Source: Heterohyrax brucei
Lineage: Eukaryota; Chordata; Mammalia; Hyracoidea; Procaviidae
Length of the DNA: 64,000 nucleotides
Reading direction: 5' to 3'
Assembly: GCA_028571685.1 (NCBI GenBank)
Contig: CM053141.1
Span: 55,984,333-56,048,332 of the forward strand
Shown here: positions 22,961 through 34,829 of the stretch, one piece after another
Layout of the letters: the number at the start of each line of letters is the position of its first letter
How positions within the stretch are numbered: position 1 is the stretch's first letter
Made by a program: the position numbers and the translations under genes
The notes under the pieces: model-generated
The model's database searches: none
What the model was told of the DNA's origin: nothing
What the model saw: only the letters and a program-made list of their open reading frames with translations

Positions 22961-23441
22961 TCCAATACACCTGTTCATATCTGCTTCTTGAAGTTGAGTT
23001 GTATTTTCCAACTCTCCACAGTTTTCATTAAGACAATTATACTTGTTATGACTACTTAATAATTTAATTAAATACGACACCAACAGATACAAGATGAACT
23101 TGCAAAGACAACTTCTATTTCTATGAAAAATGAAATGGAATGTGTTCAAGTCTTAATAAAGGTGAGTCACTAAAAATCAAACAGTGTTCAATTAAGCTTA
23201 GATAAGACACATATAAGAGATTGACAGGAAAAGGGCCAGATGCTTCCCAGTGCCTTTAATGGCTCCACTTAAAAGAAACAGAAGCTGAAAATCATAACAC
23301 GGGTAATGATTATTCTTTATGCAAAAAAAGGAGTAGAAAGCTCAGATAAGTGCCAAATACTCAGAGAAAAGGCTCTGGCCCAGTATCAAAAGATTAGTAC
23401 CATTTACATGTCTTAAGTTTAAATAAATTATTTAGTGTATA

Positions 23442-23444
<3 letters not shown>
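22961..23444. other. Unassigned A+T-rich DNA
   Basis: Nothing recognised between the minisatellite and the A run; no exon-like frame with splice signals that I can defend. Confidence 0.4.

Positions 23445-23472
<28 letters not shown>
23445..23472 (+). repeat. A28 homopolymer
   Basis: Twenty-eight consecutive A residues. The upstream 'tttaaataaattatttagtg' is not a recognised retroposon tail, so its origin is unclear. Confidence 0.9.
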
Positions 23473-23473
<1 letters not shown>

Positions 23474-23817
23474 ACTAGCCATTTTAACCAAGTCTTGTCT
23501 AACTGTTCAACTATCACTTCAGACCAGGCCAGATAAAGGAACATCTATCTGTATATTTATTGCTCTCAGTGTTAAATCACTCTTTTTATTATGTCTGAAT
23601 CAAAAGCCTTCTCAGAGGGGAAGTCATTAACACCCAGTTCAGTCTGAAGTTTAGAGTGTGATATAAAAACATGTCCACTGTCAAAATCAATACTAGTGTC
23701 TATCACCTCAAATACTTTTGTGAAAGAAAACAGAGTGTAAATAAATATAATTAAAATGCTCACACCCATACTCACATACACATAGTCACACCCCTGCAGT
23801 TTCCTGAAGAAATGCTC

Positions 23818-23935
23818 TACTTCTGACCGAAAGTCTGGCAGTTCGAACCTACTGGATGTACTTTGGGAGCTATATGCAGAAGTTCTACTCTTTCCCATAG
23901 GGTCACTATGAGTCGACTTGACTTGACCTCAATGA
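23818..23935 (+). mobile_element. AfroSINE, 5'-truncated
   Basis: Only the part from 'ctgaccgaaagtctggcagt' through 'catagggtcactatgagtcg' is present; the A-box head is missing. The 108-codon minus-strand frame at 23572-23898 starts inside this SINE and is not taken as a gene. Confidence 0.82.
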
Positions 23936-25857
23936 GTGTGAAGGTATGTTAGCATTACAACTGAATGAATACTTGGGTATTAAACATATTATCTTTTAGA
24001 CATTAAACATTACATTACTCTGAAGGTACTTGTAACATACTTTAAAAATAGCACTTATTCACATTTTCCTGGTCCAGAAATAGAATTACCAGGAAATTTC
24101 GCCTTGCTTTTCTTGGCCAATTGTCTGGAGTACTATATCTGCTACTTAAAGTTCTCTAGAAAAATGCAAACTCAGTGCTTTGTAAAATGGTCCTATTTGA
24201 CCTTGTAATTACCACCTGCTTCCTTCTAGCGGCACCTCAAGTATTTTTCCATTGGTAACATGGCCACTCTGTCATATACTTGAAAATAATACATACATAA
24301 TAATGCCAGTGCTTGACAAATGATAGTTTGTATGAACTGTCTATTTTACAACAACATCAATTGATACATGCAAATGTCATTTACCCCTGTGCATTCACAA
24401 ATTTATTTTCAATGGATGAAATCACCCGATTTAGCATAAGGGCATCTAGACTCCACAGTCCTGAAAATTTGCTGTATAGTTTTAGGTGCCGACTCATCCT
24501 ATCTAAGCTTTCACATAAAAAGAAGTAACGGTTAAGTGGCTCTACAGAGGATTGGAGAAACAGATTCTGTCTATTTGACTCAGGTTTCTCATCAAGATAC
24601 ACTGCCCTTGTAACCTGCATACTTCTTAGCAAGTTATAGGCAGCACAGACTTTTCTATTAAACCCACGGGCACGTTGAAATCTCTTGCAGCTGCTGAAAT
24701 ACTTGGATTCTGACTTCTCATATGATTCACAGACACCAAATGCAGTAACCTAGTTACAGGTTCATCTGCTTTTTGGCGCCACTGGAAGGTGCCGCCTGAT
24801 TTGATAACTTGTAAAGATGTCTGCTATGACTCAAGGACTGCAAGGCTTGGATCAGTAACTAAGAGCACTGGTCTGCCTGGTTCTGACATAACCACTGACC
24901 CTGTAAATCGCCAAGACATGGGATACTGACTACATAACCTGGGGCGAGAGGAGGAAATGGAACAGATAAAGATGTACACGATAATGGGTTGAGTTCTGAA
25001 CACACGATGAAAGGGAACCGAACTAACTTCTCTCTCCCTCTCCCTCTTTCTTAAATTAGGTTATTAGGCCGAGGATTTACTTACAGCACTCTAAGACCTA
25101 ATTTATTAACTAGCACTCACGGACAAACTGAAAACAATTCCCTAAACAGGAGTTACTTTACTCTTAGAGACAAAGCTGAATTTGGAATGGCTTGAACAAC
25201 TACCTTAATGGTTCTTGTAAAATATTGTAAATTCGATTCTTTCAGTTCAGGTTTCAGAAATTCATTTGTGCTGCATCATAGATGTTGAAATTTTTTCCTA
25301 TATTTGCACAAAGCATAAAAAGCTCTTTAAAATCATGAACCCCTCTGCACACCCAATTCCCCTTTCTCTCCCTCCCCCACCCTGTACCCTTCATGTCTGC
25401 CAGCTGGGTTTCATTTTAAGAATTTCACACTGCATATAAAGTGCTATTTTGACCATGTGGCTCCAGAAATGTGAATTTGTAGTCTATTCAGCATGTATGC
25501 CAAGTGATTGACAGGTAAGAGATTAACCAACTGGATGCGATGAAGCTGCCACCTCTTCCTTCAGGTTACTGAGTTTCCTGGAAAGGACCACCCTTGCACT
25601 GTTTACTTTAAGGCTGTCGAAAAGTGCGGTCTTCTAGAAGAGACTTGCTTTCCACTTAGCTACAAAATGGCTGCTATAGCTTGAAACTCTTCCCCCTGCC
25701 CCTACACCTTCATTTTCCAATTACATCTATTTTCTCACCTGTAAAATGGGCATACTAAAATTTGCATTCTTCAACTCCCTTGCCAGGATGTTCATTTACT
25801 GAAACTGATGTATGTGTAACTATTGGTCTTCAGGTGAGAGTTGAATTTTTGTGATGG

Positions 25858-25897
<40 letters not shown>

Positions 25898-27029
25898 CAC
25901 AATAAGTGGTGAACATGGTTTTCTTGGGAGGGAGAAGACCAGAGAGAGCAAGTATAAGGAAAAAGTTTCACAGCCTGGCTATGGGCCCCTTGAATAGATC
26001 TGTATTTGGTAGTAGCAATGCATAGCAACTTAAATCTGGGACATACTCTCTGAACCAAGTATTTCGGACCCTGTTTGAATGTTCTGGGCATCTAGAAAGC
26101 TTTCAAACACTACTGCTATTCAGCTCTTCCACATAAAGTAGCCCTTTCTTTTCAACAGTTACCTATCTAGTTTCATATTTAGCACCCTAAAGTATTAACA
26201 TAGGCATGAAAGGGATATTGTAGCTATACATTCTGCTTTTTCAAATCTTTTTTTTTTTTTGGCAATTTTTGGGACATGTGCTTCCTACGATTCTCTACAC
26301 CTACAGAATGTATAGTAAGTAAAACTATAAAGCAGGCTATTAGGCTATTTCCCTGTTTGATAAAGCTTAATGAAAGGAGACCCTACGTGGACTTTTGATA
26401 GGCGTGTGTAGGATGTACTTAGATCTGTACTGTGATAATGGAGTCAGTCTCCAAATTAAAGAGCATATCTAAATTTGCATCATACACAGACAGTTGACAT
26501 TAGAAGAAAGTTAACATTAGAAGAAAAATACATGCATATCACATGTTGTCAAGTTTGGTCCTATTTGGAACTGGCAAGATTGCGTTTGCAGGTATGGTCT
26601 TTCACTTTTAAGCTATCCTGAAGAATGATAACAATGCCTGCCCACCATTCTCTCAAGACAGAACAAACAGAAAAACAATTCTAATTAGTGGAAAAATCAT
26701 TCTACTTGCTAGCATAATAAATATGAATCCATGAAAAAATTTCTACTATTACACATTGAAATTTTAGAAACATTATCTGAACAGTTTAGAAAGTCATTTG
26801 AGCATAGAGAAAGTGTGGAAGAAGCCACATCAAACTCATAACACTGCACGGTAAAACTGAGAATACATGGGGGGATTTTTAACTTTTTCTTTATGTATTT
26901 CTAAATTATTGGACTCGAAACAAAAAGCACCTAGTTTTTATACTTTTAAAAAATCAATAAAATGAGACACATAAATGAACATAACAAATAGCAGAAAAAT
27001 AGAATTTTTAAAAAACAAAAATAAGCCAG
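23936..27029. other. Long SINE-free, low-repeat stretch
   Basis: About 3 kb with no SINE or L1 that I can identify, the longest such stretch in this half of the window. It contains a pyrimidine tract ('ctctctccctctccctcttt' near 25032), a (GT)17 tract and a weak MIR-like phrase near 25729-25748 ('attttctcacctgtaaaatg'). No coding exon was identified. Confidence 0.4.
25860..25893. repeat. (GT)17 microsatellite
   Basis: Uninterrupted GT dinucleotides, 34 bp. Perfect arrays of this length are usually polymorphic in mammals. Confidence 0.95.
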
Positions 27030-27042
27030 TATGTAGAGACAT

Positions 27043-27211
27043 GGGACTCTGGTGGGACACTGGTTAAGAGTTCCGCTGCTTACCAAAAGGTGCATGGTTG
27101 GAATCTACCAGCTGCTCCTTAGAAACTCTTTTATGGGGCAGTTTTACTGTGTCCTATAGGGTCACCATGAGTCAGAGTCAACTCCATGGCAATGGGTTAG
27201 GTTTGGGTTTT
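27043..27211 (+). mobile_element. AfroSINE with 13-bp target duplication
   Basis: 'gggactctggtgggacactg' to 'atggcaatgggttaggtttg'. Flanks: TATGTAGAGACAT (27030-27042) and TATGCAGAGACAT (27212-27224), 12 of 13 identical. Confidence 0.95.
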
Positions 27212-27299
27212 TATGCAGAGACATATAAAGAGAGGTAATCTTGCTTATAACAGAAGTTCAGTAAATACACCCACTTTTCACTATCAGAGTGGTTAGGTT

Positions 27300-27840
27300 A
27301 CAAAAACCAGGCTGTTATGCAAAGATGGGCATTATGGAAAAAAATTGAGGCTGACTACATCATTACACAATTGCCAAATTACATCCTCACATAATTACCA
27401 AACCACTGAGAATCATGGTCCAGCCAAGTTGATACACATGAGATCAGGCAATTAAGTTCGTGAACTCATCCTAGAAAAAGCACTACATACCTGATTGTTG
27501 AATATCACTGTAGTAACCTCTGAAGTATTTCTCTTGGGAAGCTGTGCACCAGTGACAGTCCACCCTTCAAAGCAATTTTGGAACTCTTTCTAGATTGACC
27601 ATCGGAGCTGTTACTGGACAAGGTCATACAATTAAGCTTGTGAACTCATCCTAGGAAAAGTGCTTTGAAGAGTGGACTAGGTGCTGATGTCAGTGCATAG
27701 CTTCCCAAAGGGAGTACTTCGAAGGTAACCATAGTGATATTCAGCAATGAGGTATGTAGCACCTTTTCTAGGATGAGTTCATTAACTTAACTGTCTGACC
27801 TCATAACCTTAACCATCCCAGCCAGTGTTACTCTTGCCAC
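27300..27840. repeat. Unidentified ancient repeat hosting the mariner element
   Basis: 'aattgccaaattacatcctc', 'ccactgagaatcatggtcca', 'gccaagttga', and after the mariner 'accttaaccatcccagcc'. The same order without the insertion occurs at 45640-45785. Family not recognised. Confidence 0.5.
27439..27803. mobile_element. Palindromic non-autonomous mariner-like element
   Basis: The left end reads TGAGATCAGGCAATTAAG and the right end is the inverted TGAGGTCAGACAGTTAAG. The arms pair for about 130 bp ('gaactcatcctagaaaaag', 'ctacatacct', 'tgaatatcac', 'ttgggaagct', 'tccaccctTCAAAGCA' and relatives). A further inner terminus starts near 27624 ('ggtcatacaattaagcttgt'). No transposase remains. Flanks 'ccagccaagttgatacaca' and 'taaccttaaccatcc' rejoin to a site resembling 45748-45780, giving an empty-site comparison. 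A TA duplication is only partly preserved. Confidence 0.75.
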
Positions 27841-28020
27841 ATACCTTGGCATTCGTTACTGCCAGAAATTTGGCATTGATGTATAAAGCAGTTCGATACG
27901 TTTTTTACTACTGTTGTAAATGCAAAGTATTGGATAATAAGATAATCAGTTAGAAGTAGGTACATTTGTTGTATGAACATAAAGAAAACAATCAACAACA
28001 ATATAAATCATACTGTCTAT

Positions 28021-28200
28021 CTGGAGTCTCTGGGTGGTGTCCACGGCTAACGTGCTTCACTGCTAACGAAAAGATTGGAGGCTCAAGTTCACCCACAGGC
28101 ACTTTGGAGAAATGGCCTGGTGATGCCTCCTGAAAAATCAGCAACTGAAAACCTGATAGAGCACAGTTCTGTTCTGGCACACATAATGACAGAGGACAAC
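28021..28200 (+). mobile_element. AfroSINE, type II variant
   Basis: 'ggagtctctgggtggtgtcc', 'ggaggctcaagttcacccac', 'cctcctgaaaaatcagcaac', 'gagcacagttctgttctggc'. The longer middle segment separates type II from the common short form. Confidence 0.85.
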
Positions 28201-28749
28201 TGTTTTTTTCTTTTTTTTATGGTCATATCTACTCACGTGACACAATCAAGTTGCTTCTTATCATCACTATTATCATACCTAAGGAATTTAAGATTTACAT
28301 ATTAAGTCAACAATAATTTACTCAAATTATAGGAGTCCAATCTGTCTATTTCTGGAAGGTGTGTGACCTTCTAGGCAGGTAAGAACACTATTCAGGATTC
28401 TTAATTTTGATAAGTGAAAATTCAACACCAGGTTGCAAAGTTGACAGAAGGATTTTCTACAATCAGTGTGGTACCAGCCCTTCAGGCAAGGGGAAGGAAA
28501 TGTAACCTACTCTCTGCTTTCCATCAGACCCACTTCTGAGGGAAGTAATATTCAAGGAAGATCATTTAAAGGGCCAGGCCATCCTCTTCCCCTCCAGGAC
28601 ATCAATGCTATTTTTGAATGAAGTTTAAGTATAGCTTGCTAACAACTATTGAAATCAGTTCACCGCTTGCCATTCTAATACTAGAGTCTCAACTTTATCT
28701 AATGTCATCATAAGAAAGTCATAGAAATTCAGAACTACAGTCATAAAAA

Positions 28750-29480
28750 TTATTGTCAAGAATTACTATACTGAGAGCAAGGGAGAATGAAGAACAATAA
28801 AGATACGAAGGAAAGATTAGTCCAAAGGAATGACAGACCACAGCTCCCATGGCCTCCACCAGACTGAGTCCAGTATAAGTTGATAGTGCCCAGCTACTGC
28901 AAAAGATTCTTATAACAGGAATCAGAGAGAACTGGAGAAAAACGTAGAGTAAAATTCTATCTCACACAAAAAAGAATATCCTTACTGATCTGACAGATAC
29001 TAGAGACACCCTGAAAGTATGGCCCACAGAGAAATCCTGATGGCATAGCAGTTAAGAGTTATGGCTGCTAACTGAAAGGTCACCAGTTCAAAGGTACCAG
29101 GTAACCCTTGGAAACTCTCTGGGAGCAGTTCTACTTTGCTTTACAGGGTTGCTATAAGTTGGAATCCATCCAAAGGTCGCTGGTCTGTGGATATCCTTTT
29201 AGCTCAGTAGTGAAGTCATTCCTGAGGTTCACTGTTCCGCCAAAGACAAGACAGGCCCACAAAATAAAACAAGACTAAAGGGGCACATCAGCCCAGGGGC
29301 AAGGAGTAGAAGGCAGGAGGGGACAGCAAAGCTGGAATAGGGAACACAAGGCTGAGAAGGGACAGTGTTGACATGCCATGAAGTCGTTAACCAATATTAT
29401 AAAACAATATGTGACTACTTAATGAGAAACTAGTTCATTCAGTGAAACCTCAGTATAATATTTTATAAAAAGAATGCTCA
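28750..29480 (+). mobile_element. L1 3'UTR, sense, split by a SINE
   Basis: 'ggaaagattagtccaaagga', 'ggcctccaccagactgagtc', 'ggggcacatcagcccagggg', 'aaggcaggaggggacagcaa', 'aaaacaatatgtgactactt'. The same ordered blocks recur at 33030-33656. Ends near an A-rich tail at about 29470. Confidence 0.82.
29031..29183 (+). mobile_element. AfroSINE inside L1 3'UTR
   Basis: 'gaaatcctgatggcatagca', 'ggtcaccagttcaaaggtac', 'gggttgctataagttggaat'. L1 blocks resume with 'ccttttagctcagtagtgaa'. Confidence 0.92.
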
Positions 29481-29489
29481 TCTTAAGTA

Positions 29490-30700
29490 TTTTGTCCTTT
29501 TAAAAATCTTATACTCTATATGAGACCAAACTCTAAACAGTAACTCAAAAGTACAGATCAGAAATTTAGGGGTTAGTAAATCTAGGCCAATAGCAGTGAA
29601 ACAACAGGGGCAGGGATGGCAAGAGCGATGACACATGTGAAGACTGTAACCAAGGCCACCGAGCACACCTAGTCATTGTCGAACAGATGTATGTTTGCCA
29701 TGCTTAAAAAATTGCTGATTACATTATTCATTGTCTTTTACAGAAAAAGTCTTTTTGAACTGTGTGAATGTTCCAGTCCTTGTTGAGGACACATCCTCTT
29801 GTTTTCCAATAAAGAGAAATATGTTATTGGTCCTGATCCCCTTTTATTTTTCTGAAACTCAGAGCCAAATATGAAACCCTATTATAGCACTGATTTAACT
29901 CATGTGTCATTATTATAATCTACTTTTCTTTGTACTGATCTTGTATTTTATTATTATTTTCAAATGAGTCATTTTCAGCTCTTTGTAGACTGAAGTAGTA
30001 GGCTACATCAGCAAATAAATACAAAGGAGCACCTCAGTCTGGAGTGAACAGTAACATTCAAACAATCTCCTTCTGATAGGCATTATTACTGAACAGAAAT
30101 CACCAGTCTTAGACCATCCTTACTATTTCATGTGCTTCTTAAAAGGGGCCATCACCATTATTACTATAAAGTATGGACTCTAATTTTATCAGAATTGTCT
30201 CAGTACAAGAGCTCTTTTGTCAAAAATGTCATCACAGAAGAAATCTCGACTGGTATTAGTTCATTTTAAGAATTTATTTCATACAAAACAGTAAACAGAA
30301 ATTCTTCTGTAGATCAAACACATTATAGCAAAATCCAAGGGATTATTCAATTATTCTATGGCCTAACATAATGAGGCTTAAAACATCATTACTTAGATTC
30401 TCTTCTCTTTCTGAGATTTCCCCTCTGTGGTATTTCTGGGTGACAGGATTTTACCTGTGCTGCCCAGTTCTAATTTTCTCCTGATGAGATATCAGATATC
30501 ATCTGGTATTTTTAATACTACATGATTAAAACCCAACCACACTCTCTAAAACAATCTCTTGGGAAGAGGATCTAAGAACTTCAAAATTATCTTTAGCCAC
30601 GGACCATTGGCCAAACTCCGTGAAATAAGTAAAATCTACCTTTATTTCTCCTTTTTCATCTTCCTTTCCAAGAATTGTTTCAGCAATCTCAGGGGCCCCA
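29490..30700. other. Unassigned low-copy DNA
   Basis: No gene or repeat recognised. The 62-codon frame at 30559-30747 has no recognisable product and overlaps a MIR relic at its end. Confidence 0.35.
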
Positions 30701-30704
30701 AATC

Positions 30705-30915
30705 TAAATATGTATTACTATATGCCACACACTGTTCTGAGATTTAAAAATATATACATTAATTTGTTAGTCATTACATCAGCCCGTACAGGGAGGTACT
30801 AGTATTACTCCTTTTCAAAGGCAGCACGCTGAGGCTTGGAAACGCTGAATAATGTGCCCAATCTCTGAAGCCCGAGAATGATGGTCTGGCTCCAGAGACT
30901 TACACAGAACTGTGC
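30705..30915 (-). mobile_element. MIR SINE relic
   Basis: Antisense-type order: 'tatgccacacactgttctga', 'ttttcaaaggcagcacgctg', 'aggcttggaaac', 'gatggtctggctccagag'. MIRs are ancient tRNA-derived SINEs common to all mammals. Confidence 0.65.
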
Positions 30916-31069
30916 TGCCTGTTAGCATGGTACATGCTGAGATAGCACTATCAGTAAAGTGGGTTCCTATGAAAGATTAATAATTAATAAAAGGAGTTAT
31001 ATCTAATAGTGTGTAACTTCAGGTGTGTAGGACTGTGATAAGACCTGGCTGCATGGCTTCCTCATCAGC

Positions 31070-31715
31070 TCTGATGGCTAATTTTATGTCAGTTTGGCTA
31101 GGTGATAGTGTCCACTTTATTTGGTCAAACACTAGTCTAGATGTTGTTATGAAACACTTACATGTGATTAGCATTTAAATCAGCTGGCCTTAGGTAAAGC
31201 AGATTACTCTTGTAATTCAGGTGGGCCTCCTCCAAACAGTCAACTGAAGAGCAAAGAGAGGTTTCCTGGGGATGTAATCTTCCTCCAGACCACAAACATC
31301 TTGCCAGAATTCCCTCTGTCCCCTACCACTTGACTGACCAATTCCAGAACACAAGCCTGCCAGAGTTCCTAGCCTGCTGCCTGACTTACGGGTTACACCT
31401 TCCAGATGCCACAAATGTGGGAGCCTATTCCTCAAAACTCTGGCTACATAGTGGTTAAATGCAATGTCTGCTAACCAAAAGGTCAGCAGTTTGAATCTGA
31501 CAGGCACTCCTTGGAAACTCAATGAAACAGTTCTACTCTGTTCCCATAGGGTTGCTATGAGTCAGAATCAACTTGACCAAAGTGGGTTTTGGGTTTATTC
31601 CTCAAAATAAGCCTCAATTTTTCTCTTTGTGTGTATGTCTATGTACATACACATACACACAATATATATGTAATATATCTCACTGGTTCTGTTTCTCTAG
31701 AAAATTCTGAAATCA
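31070..31715 (+). mobile_element. LTR-like element (ERVL/MaLR class), split by a SINE
   Basis: Starts 'gatggctaattttatgtcag', continues 'tttggtcaaacactagtcta', 'aggtgggcctcctccaaaca', and after the SINE ends 'ggttctgtttctctagaaaa' with an AT/CA-rich stretch at 31640-31680 ('catacacatacacacaatat'). I recall this order from mammalian ERVL-type LTRs, but the exact family is not certain. No internal viral genes are present. Confidence 0.6.
31438..31595 (+). mobile_element. AfroSINE with 12-bp target duplication inside the LTR
   Basis: Perfect repeats TATTCCTCAAAA at 31426-31437 and 31596-31607 flank 'ctctggctacatagtggtta' ... 'gttgctatgagtcagaatca'. The host LTR continues across the site. Confidence 0.96.
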
Positions 31716-31944
31716 GTCCACACAGGCAGCTACTCCTCAAGAGCATCCTAACTAGAATGGAACATTTTTGACTACAGAACCCTTTTCAGTACCTTGGTAT
31801 CTCTTCACTACAATCTTTACAGCACCTGCTCCTCTAAGGGCAGCACCAAGTTCACTGCCATGTTAATTTAGCATGCAGTCCCCAAGAGGTTACTGCCGGT
31901 TGATAGAATGTTGTGAATCCTCCAAGATCTGGATTCAGTTTATC

Positions 31945-32170
31945 TATCCTTTCATTCAATTGATACTCATCAGGAACCTATTATGTGCCAGATGCTGGTT
32001 GAGAAATTAAAGATACAGCAGTGAAAAAAACAAAGAGTAACGCCACCTTTTGGGCTACTTACAGTCTAGTGGGGAGAGACTGATAATCGATGTGATAAAC
32101 AGTCAAATTATCAGATAATTATGTTAGACTGTGGGGTAAAGTGCCAGGGAAGAGGTGCACAGGATGCCTG
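31945..32170 (-). mobile_element. L2 LINE 3' relic
   Basis: 'tttcattcaattgatactca', 'cctattatgtgccagatgct', 'gatacagcagtgaaaaaaac', 'tacagtctagtggggagaga' follow the antisense L2 3' end in order. Confidence 0.8.
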
Positions 32171-32344
32171 CAATTCAAAACAAAACGGTCATTTCTCAAA
32201 GTGCAGTTTCTTATGTCCCCATCTTTCTAGGCAATCTGAGCTTATCCATTGCCTAAAATCAACCTGCCCTTCCCATTCTTGAGTCTTTTGCTCAAAGCAT
32301 TTTTTTCTCTTAGAACGTCTTCTGTCCTGATTCCATGTGGGTGG

Positions 32345-32578
32345 CAATTTAATATAACAGCTAACTGGACTGGAGCCCAAACTGCAATCCCTGCTTGACC
32401 ACTTAATTAGTTGTTTGATTTGAGGCAAGGTCCTTAACAACTCTGGGCCTTAGTTCATTTGGAAAAGGAATATAATAATTAAAAGAAGAAAAATAAATAC
32501 CCTTCTCACAGGGTTCCTTGTGAGGCTCCATTGAATTAGGATCTATAAAGTGCTTAGAATAGTACCTGGCACTATTTC
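32345..32578 (+). mobile_element. MIR SINE relic
   Basis: 'ctggactggagcccaaactg', 'gaggcaaggtccttaacaac', 'tctgggccttagttcatttg', 'aagtgcttagaatagtacct', 'ggcactat': the complete sense MIR order. Confidence 0.82.
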
Positions 32579-32600
32579 GCCCCCGCTATGCATGGTATTG

Positions 32601-32756
32601 TGCAGTGGATAAATGTTCAGCTGTTAACCAAAAGACCAGCAATTCAAACCCACCAGCCCCTCTTTGGATCCCATGGAGCAGTTGGACTCTGTCCTACAAG
32701 CATCACCGTGAATCAGAATCAACTTGATGACAACACGTTTGGTTTTTGGTTTGACA
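32601..32756 (+). mobile_element. AfroSINE with 10-bp target duplication
   Basis: Flanked by CATGGTATTG at 32591-32600 and 32757-32766. The head is slightly truncated ('tgcagtggataaatgttcag'); the end is 'gtgaatcagaatcaacttga' plus a T-rich tail. Confidence 0.93.
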
Positions 32757-33029
32757 CATGGTATTGCCCTAAATCTAGATCCACTCAGTGGCAATTAACA
32801 AAAACAACACCGCTACTATTAAAATTCTCTCTGTCAGGAATAGGAGGAAAAAGAATGCGTGGCTAACTGCTTTCATGAAAAACTGCCTCCTGTATCAAGA
32901 GACCAGAAGAAATGAATGGTGCTTGGTTATTATTACAGAATGCTTTGATCAAAGACTGTATAGAAGATCCCAAGAAACATCTAGCTCAATTGGCATGTAA
33001 CAGTTTATAAAGAAAATATTCTACATTCT

Positions 33030-33656
33030 ACTCTGGTGAGTAGCATCTGGGGTCTTAAAAGCATGTGAGCAGCCATCTAAGATACTCCACCAGTTTTACC
33101 TCATTGGGAGCAAGGGCAAAAAACCTGAAGATTTAAGGGAAAGATTAGTCCAGAGATGAATGGACCACAGCTACCATGGCCTCCACTAGACTGAGTCCAG
33201 TACAACTAGACGGTGCCTGGCTACCGGCACCAACTGCTCTGACAGGGGTCAAAGTAGAGGGTTCCAGACAGAGCTGGGGAAAAAACATAGAACAAAATTC
33301 TAATTCATAAAGAAAGGCTAAACTTTCTGGTCTGACAGAGACCAGAGTAACTCTGACAGTATGACTCCAGACACCCTGTTAGCTCAGTAGGAAGTGACTC
33401 CTGAGGTTCACCCTTCAGCCAACAATTAGACAGGCCCTTAAAACAAAACAAGACTAATGGGGCACATCAGCCCAGGGGTGAGGACTAGAAGGCAGGAGGG
33501 AACAGGAAAGCTGGTAACAGAGAACTCAAGGTTCAGAAGGGAGAGTATTACCTCCTGTGCTTGGTAACCAATGTCACAAAACAATATGTGTACTGCTTAA
33601 TGAGAAATGAGTTTGTTCTGAAAGCCTTTATCTAAAGTACAATCATTAAAAAAAAT
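33030..33656 (+). mobile_element. L1 3'UTR and tail, sense
   Basis: 'gcatctggggtcttaaaagc', 'cagccatctaagatactcca', 'gcctccactagactgagtcc', 'ggggcacatcagcccagggg', ends 'catctaaag'-like sequence with A8 near 33650. Same subfamily as 28750-29480. Confidence 0.85.
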
Positions 33657-33827
33657 ACTGTAGAAGAATTCTCATCGAAGGGGGAAAAATGCAGGAGGGA
33701 AGGAGAAAATCTTAAATTTGCAATGGAATCTGGATTTTCTGGAGCTGCCCAGGCTGGATTAATGCCCAAAACTACTGCCCTGAGATAATCTTCAAACTTT
33801 AAACCAAAACAATTCTTTAAAACCAAA

Positions 33828-34572
33828 CGATGTTGTTGTTAGGTGCTGTTGACCTGGTTCCCACTCATACTGACCCTGTCTACAACAGAATGAAGCACTG
33901 CCGAGTCTTGCACCATGCCCACAATCATTTTTATGCTTAAACCCATCATTGCAGCCATTGTGTTAACCCATCTCCTGCAGGTCTTCCTCTTTCTTGCTGA
34001 TCTTTTACTCTAGCAGGAAACCCACTACCAGGTGTAGTGGTTAAGTGCTACATCCGCTAACCAAAAGATTGGCAGTTCAAATCCACCAGGTGCTCCTTGG
34101 AAACTCTATGGGGCAGTTCTACTCTGACCTATAGGGTCGCTATGATTCAGAATTGACTCAATGGCAGTAGCTTTTTTTTTTTTTTTTTTTTTTAGCTTTT
34201 CTACTCTACCAAGCATGGTGTCCGTTTCCAGGGATTGATCCCTCCCGACAACATGTCCAAAGTATGTGAGATGTAGTCTCACTATCTTTCCTTCCGGTGA
34301 GCACTCTGGTTATACTTCTTCCAGAACAGATCTGTTTATTCGTTTGGCAGTCCATGGTACGTTCAGTATTCTTCTCCCGAATAACAAGTCAAAGGTATCA
34401 ATTGTCCTTCTGGCTTCCTTATTCATTGTCCAGCTTTCACATGCACTGAAAATACCATGGTTTGGGACAGGTGCACCTTAGTCTTAAAGGTGACATCTTT
34501 ACTTTTCAATACGTCAAACAACAGTTTAGCCTTCTTAGCAAAGAATGTCTGCCTTGAACACTGTGCTCTTCT
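33828..34572 (-). mobile_element. RTE/BovB-type LINE 3' end, antisense
   Basis: Starts with the complement of the tail ('gttgttgttaggtgctgttg'), then 'gaatgaagcactgccgagtc', 'ctctaccaagcatggtgtcc', 'gggattgatccctcccgaca', 'cattgtccagctttcacatg', 'agacatctt'-type coding-end blocks. It reads as the reverse of 6040-6866 but extends further 5'. A SINE splits it at 34018-34193. Confidence 0.87.
34018..34193 (+). mobile_element. AfroSINE with T21 tail inside RTE
   Basis: 'accaggtgtagtggttaagt', 'ggcagttcaaatccaccagg', 'atagggtcgctatgattcag', then about 21 T residues (34173-34193). Flanking 'ttttactctagca' and 'ttttctactctacca' look like an imperfect target duplication. Confidence 0.94.
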
Positions 34573-34829
34573 AAATAACTCTTTTTAATAGGACCAAACT
34601 GATGACATCAACCTAAAAGTAAATAGGAAACTTAGAGCCAGTGAGTTTATATTGATGAAGCAGGAACAACTCAGAAAAGGAAAGTGAGAAGGGTTGTAAA
34701 ACTTGAAGAATTAATCAATGTCGCTGAATTGTACACACACAAATTGTTGATCTGTTGTATGTTCTGCTGTGTACATTCTCAATAATAAAAAATAAATGAA
34801 ATCAATTATTAAAGAAAAATACATTTTGT

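Larger units (their letters stand above)
33660..34820 (+). mobile_element. Second L1 3'UTR, sense, split by an RTE insertion
   Basis: The proximal part is 33660-33827 ('ccctgagataatcttcaaac', 'tttaaaccaaaacaattc'). The distal part is 34575-34820 ('aggaccaaactgatgacatc', 'tctgctgtgtacattctcaa', 'aataaaaaataaatg'). The copy at 37285-37915 shows these parts contiguous, so the RTE between them is an insertion. Confidence 0.82.

Noticed and set aside
23572..23898. 108-codon minus-strand frame with a hydrophobic segment
   Set aside because: Its start lies inside an AfroSINE and no homologue is recognised; probably chance.
27439..27803. Host hairpin RNA gene
   Set aside because: The long palindrome is explained by paired mariner ends; the arms are too long and diverged for a microRNA precursor, though short hairpins within it were not excluded.
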